From positions 1 through 6,705 of the forward strand of contig BNVT01000068.1 in the NCBI GenBank assembly GCA_025998295.1: a stretch of DNA of 6,705 nucleotides. The letters are read 5' to 3'. The position numbers and the translations under genes are program-made. This DNA comes from Endomicrobiia bacterium. GTDB taxonomy: Bacteria; Elusimicrobiota; Endomicrobiia; Endomicrobiales; Endomicrobiaceae. The notes under the pieces are model-generated. The model saw only the letters and a program-made list of their open reading frames with translations, was not told the DNA's origin and ran no database searches. Positions 6,595 to 6,705 of the stretch are shown piece by piece (the first letter of the stretch is position 1; every line of letters starts with the position of its first letter).

Positions 6595-6705
6595 TGTAGA
6601 ATCTAAAACATATACTGGGCTGTTTTTGTCGCGTTGGAATTTGAGGTTTGCAGCAAAGATACAGCAAACTGCAAAAAGATGGTTTTGTATATAAAAATAT
6701 GCCGT
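6595..6705 (+). mobile_element. MITE-like inverted-repeat element, copy B (cut by the window end)
   Basis: It starts TGTAGAATCTAAAACATA at 6595 and runs in the same orientation as copy A. It is identical to A from 6600 to the last base of the window (106 bases). One mismatch at 6599 (G for A) makes its tip equal to the opposite tip of copy C (CTTGTAGAATCT). The right part lies beyond the window. A 12-base perfect palindrome, TACAGATCTGTA (6576-6587), lies eight bases to its left. Confidence 0.75.

Noticed and set aside
6336..6599. 87-codon plus-strand frame
   Set aside because: It lies antisense to the transposase remnant, whose minus-strand translation shows a recognisable family motif; the plus-strand product shows none.
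6064..6705. CRISPR array
   Set aside because: The repeats are over 100 bases long, only two lie nearby, and the spacing is over 400 bases, so the pattern does not fit an array.

Overview
This is an AT-rich bacterial chromosome segment (about one third G+C by eye). It holds four intact protein genes, one tRNA gene, and a family of short inverted-repeat elements in the intergenic space. Intergenic regions are long, one transposase is decayed, and the dCTP deaminase gene carries a change at its catalytic position. Together these suggest a host-restricted or genome-eroding bacterium. An Endomicrobium-like member of the Elusimicrobia is one guess, but nothing here proves it.

Layout. Positions 1-181 hold what may be the last codons of an upstream plus-strand gene, then the leader of dcd. 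dcd (182-733, plus) encodes a dCTP deaminase of the Bordetella/Helicobacter/Chlamydia type. The Glu expected at the catalytic position is Ser132. A roughly 220 bp gene-free stretch follows, ending in a terminator hairpin shared with the convergent chaperonin operon. groS-groL (2960 to 1016, minus) is a complete GroES-GroEL operon. Its promoter reads TTGACA-N17-TACAAT and is overlapped by an imperfect CIRCE operator, the binding site of the HrcA repressor. A 179 bp inverted-repeat element (copy C) lies just upstream of the -35 box. Next comes a minus-strand CPA2 cation:proton antiporter with a C-terminal NAD-binding TrkA-N/RCK domain (5223-3439, YbaL/KefB-like). A tRNA-Ser(GCU) gene with its own promoter follows (5674-5583, minus).

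The right end (5725-6705) has no convincing intact gene. It carries two more copies (A and B) of the same element, in direct orientation and identical over at least 106 bp. Between them lies the frameshifted C-terminal remnant of a DDE-type (IS5-like) transposase on the minus strand. Copies A, B and C appear to define a MITE-like (miniature inverted-repeat transposable element) family. This family is the least expected content of the window.

Functional links. groS and groL form one heat-shock operon, likely repressed by HrcA (gene not in the window). dcd, the antiporter and the tRNA are ordinary housekeeping genes with no evident operon partners here.
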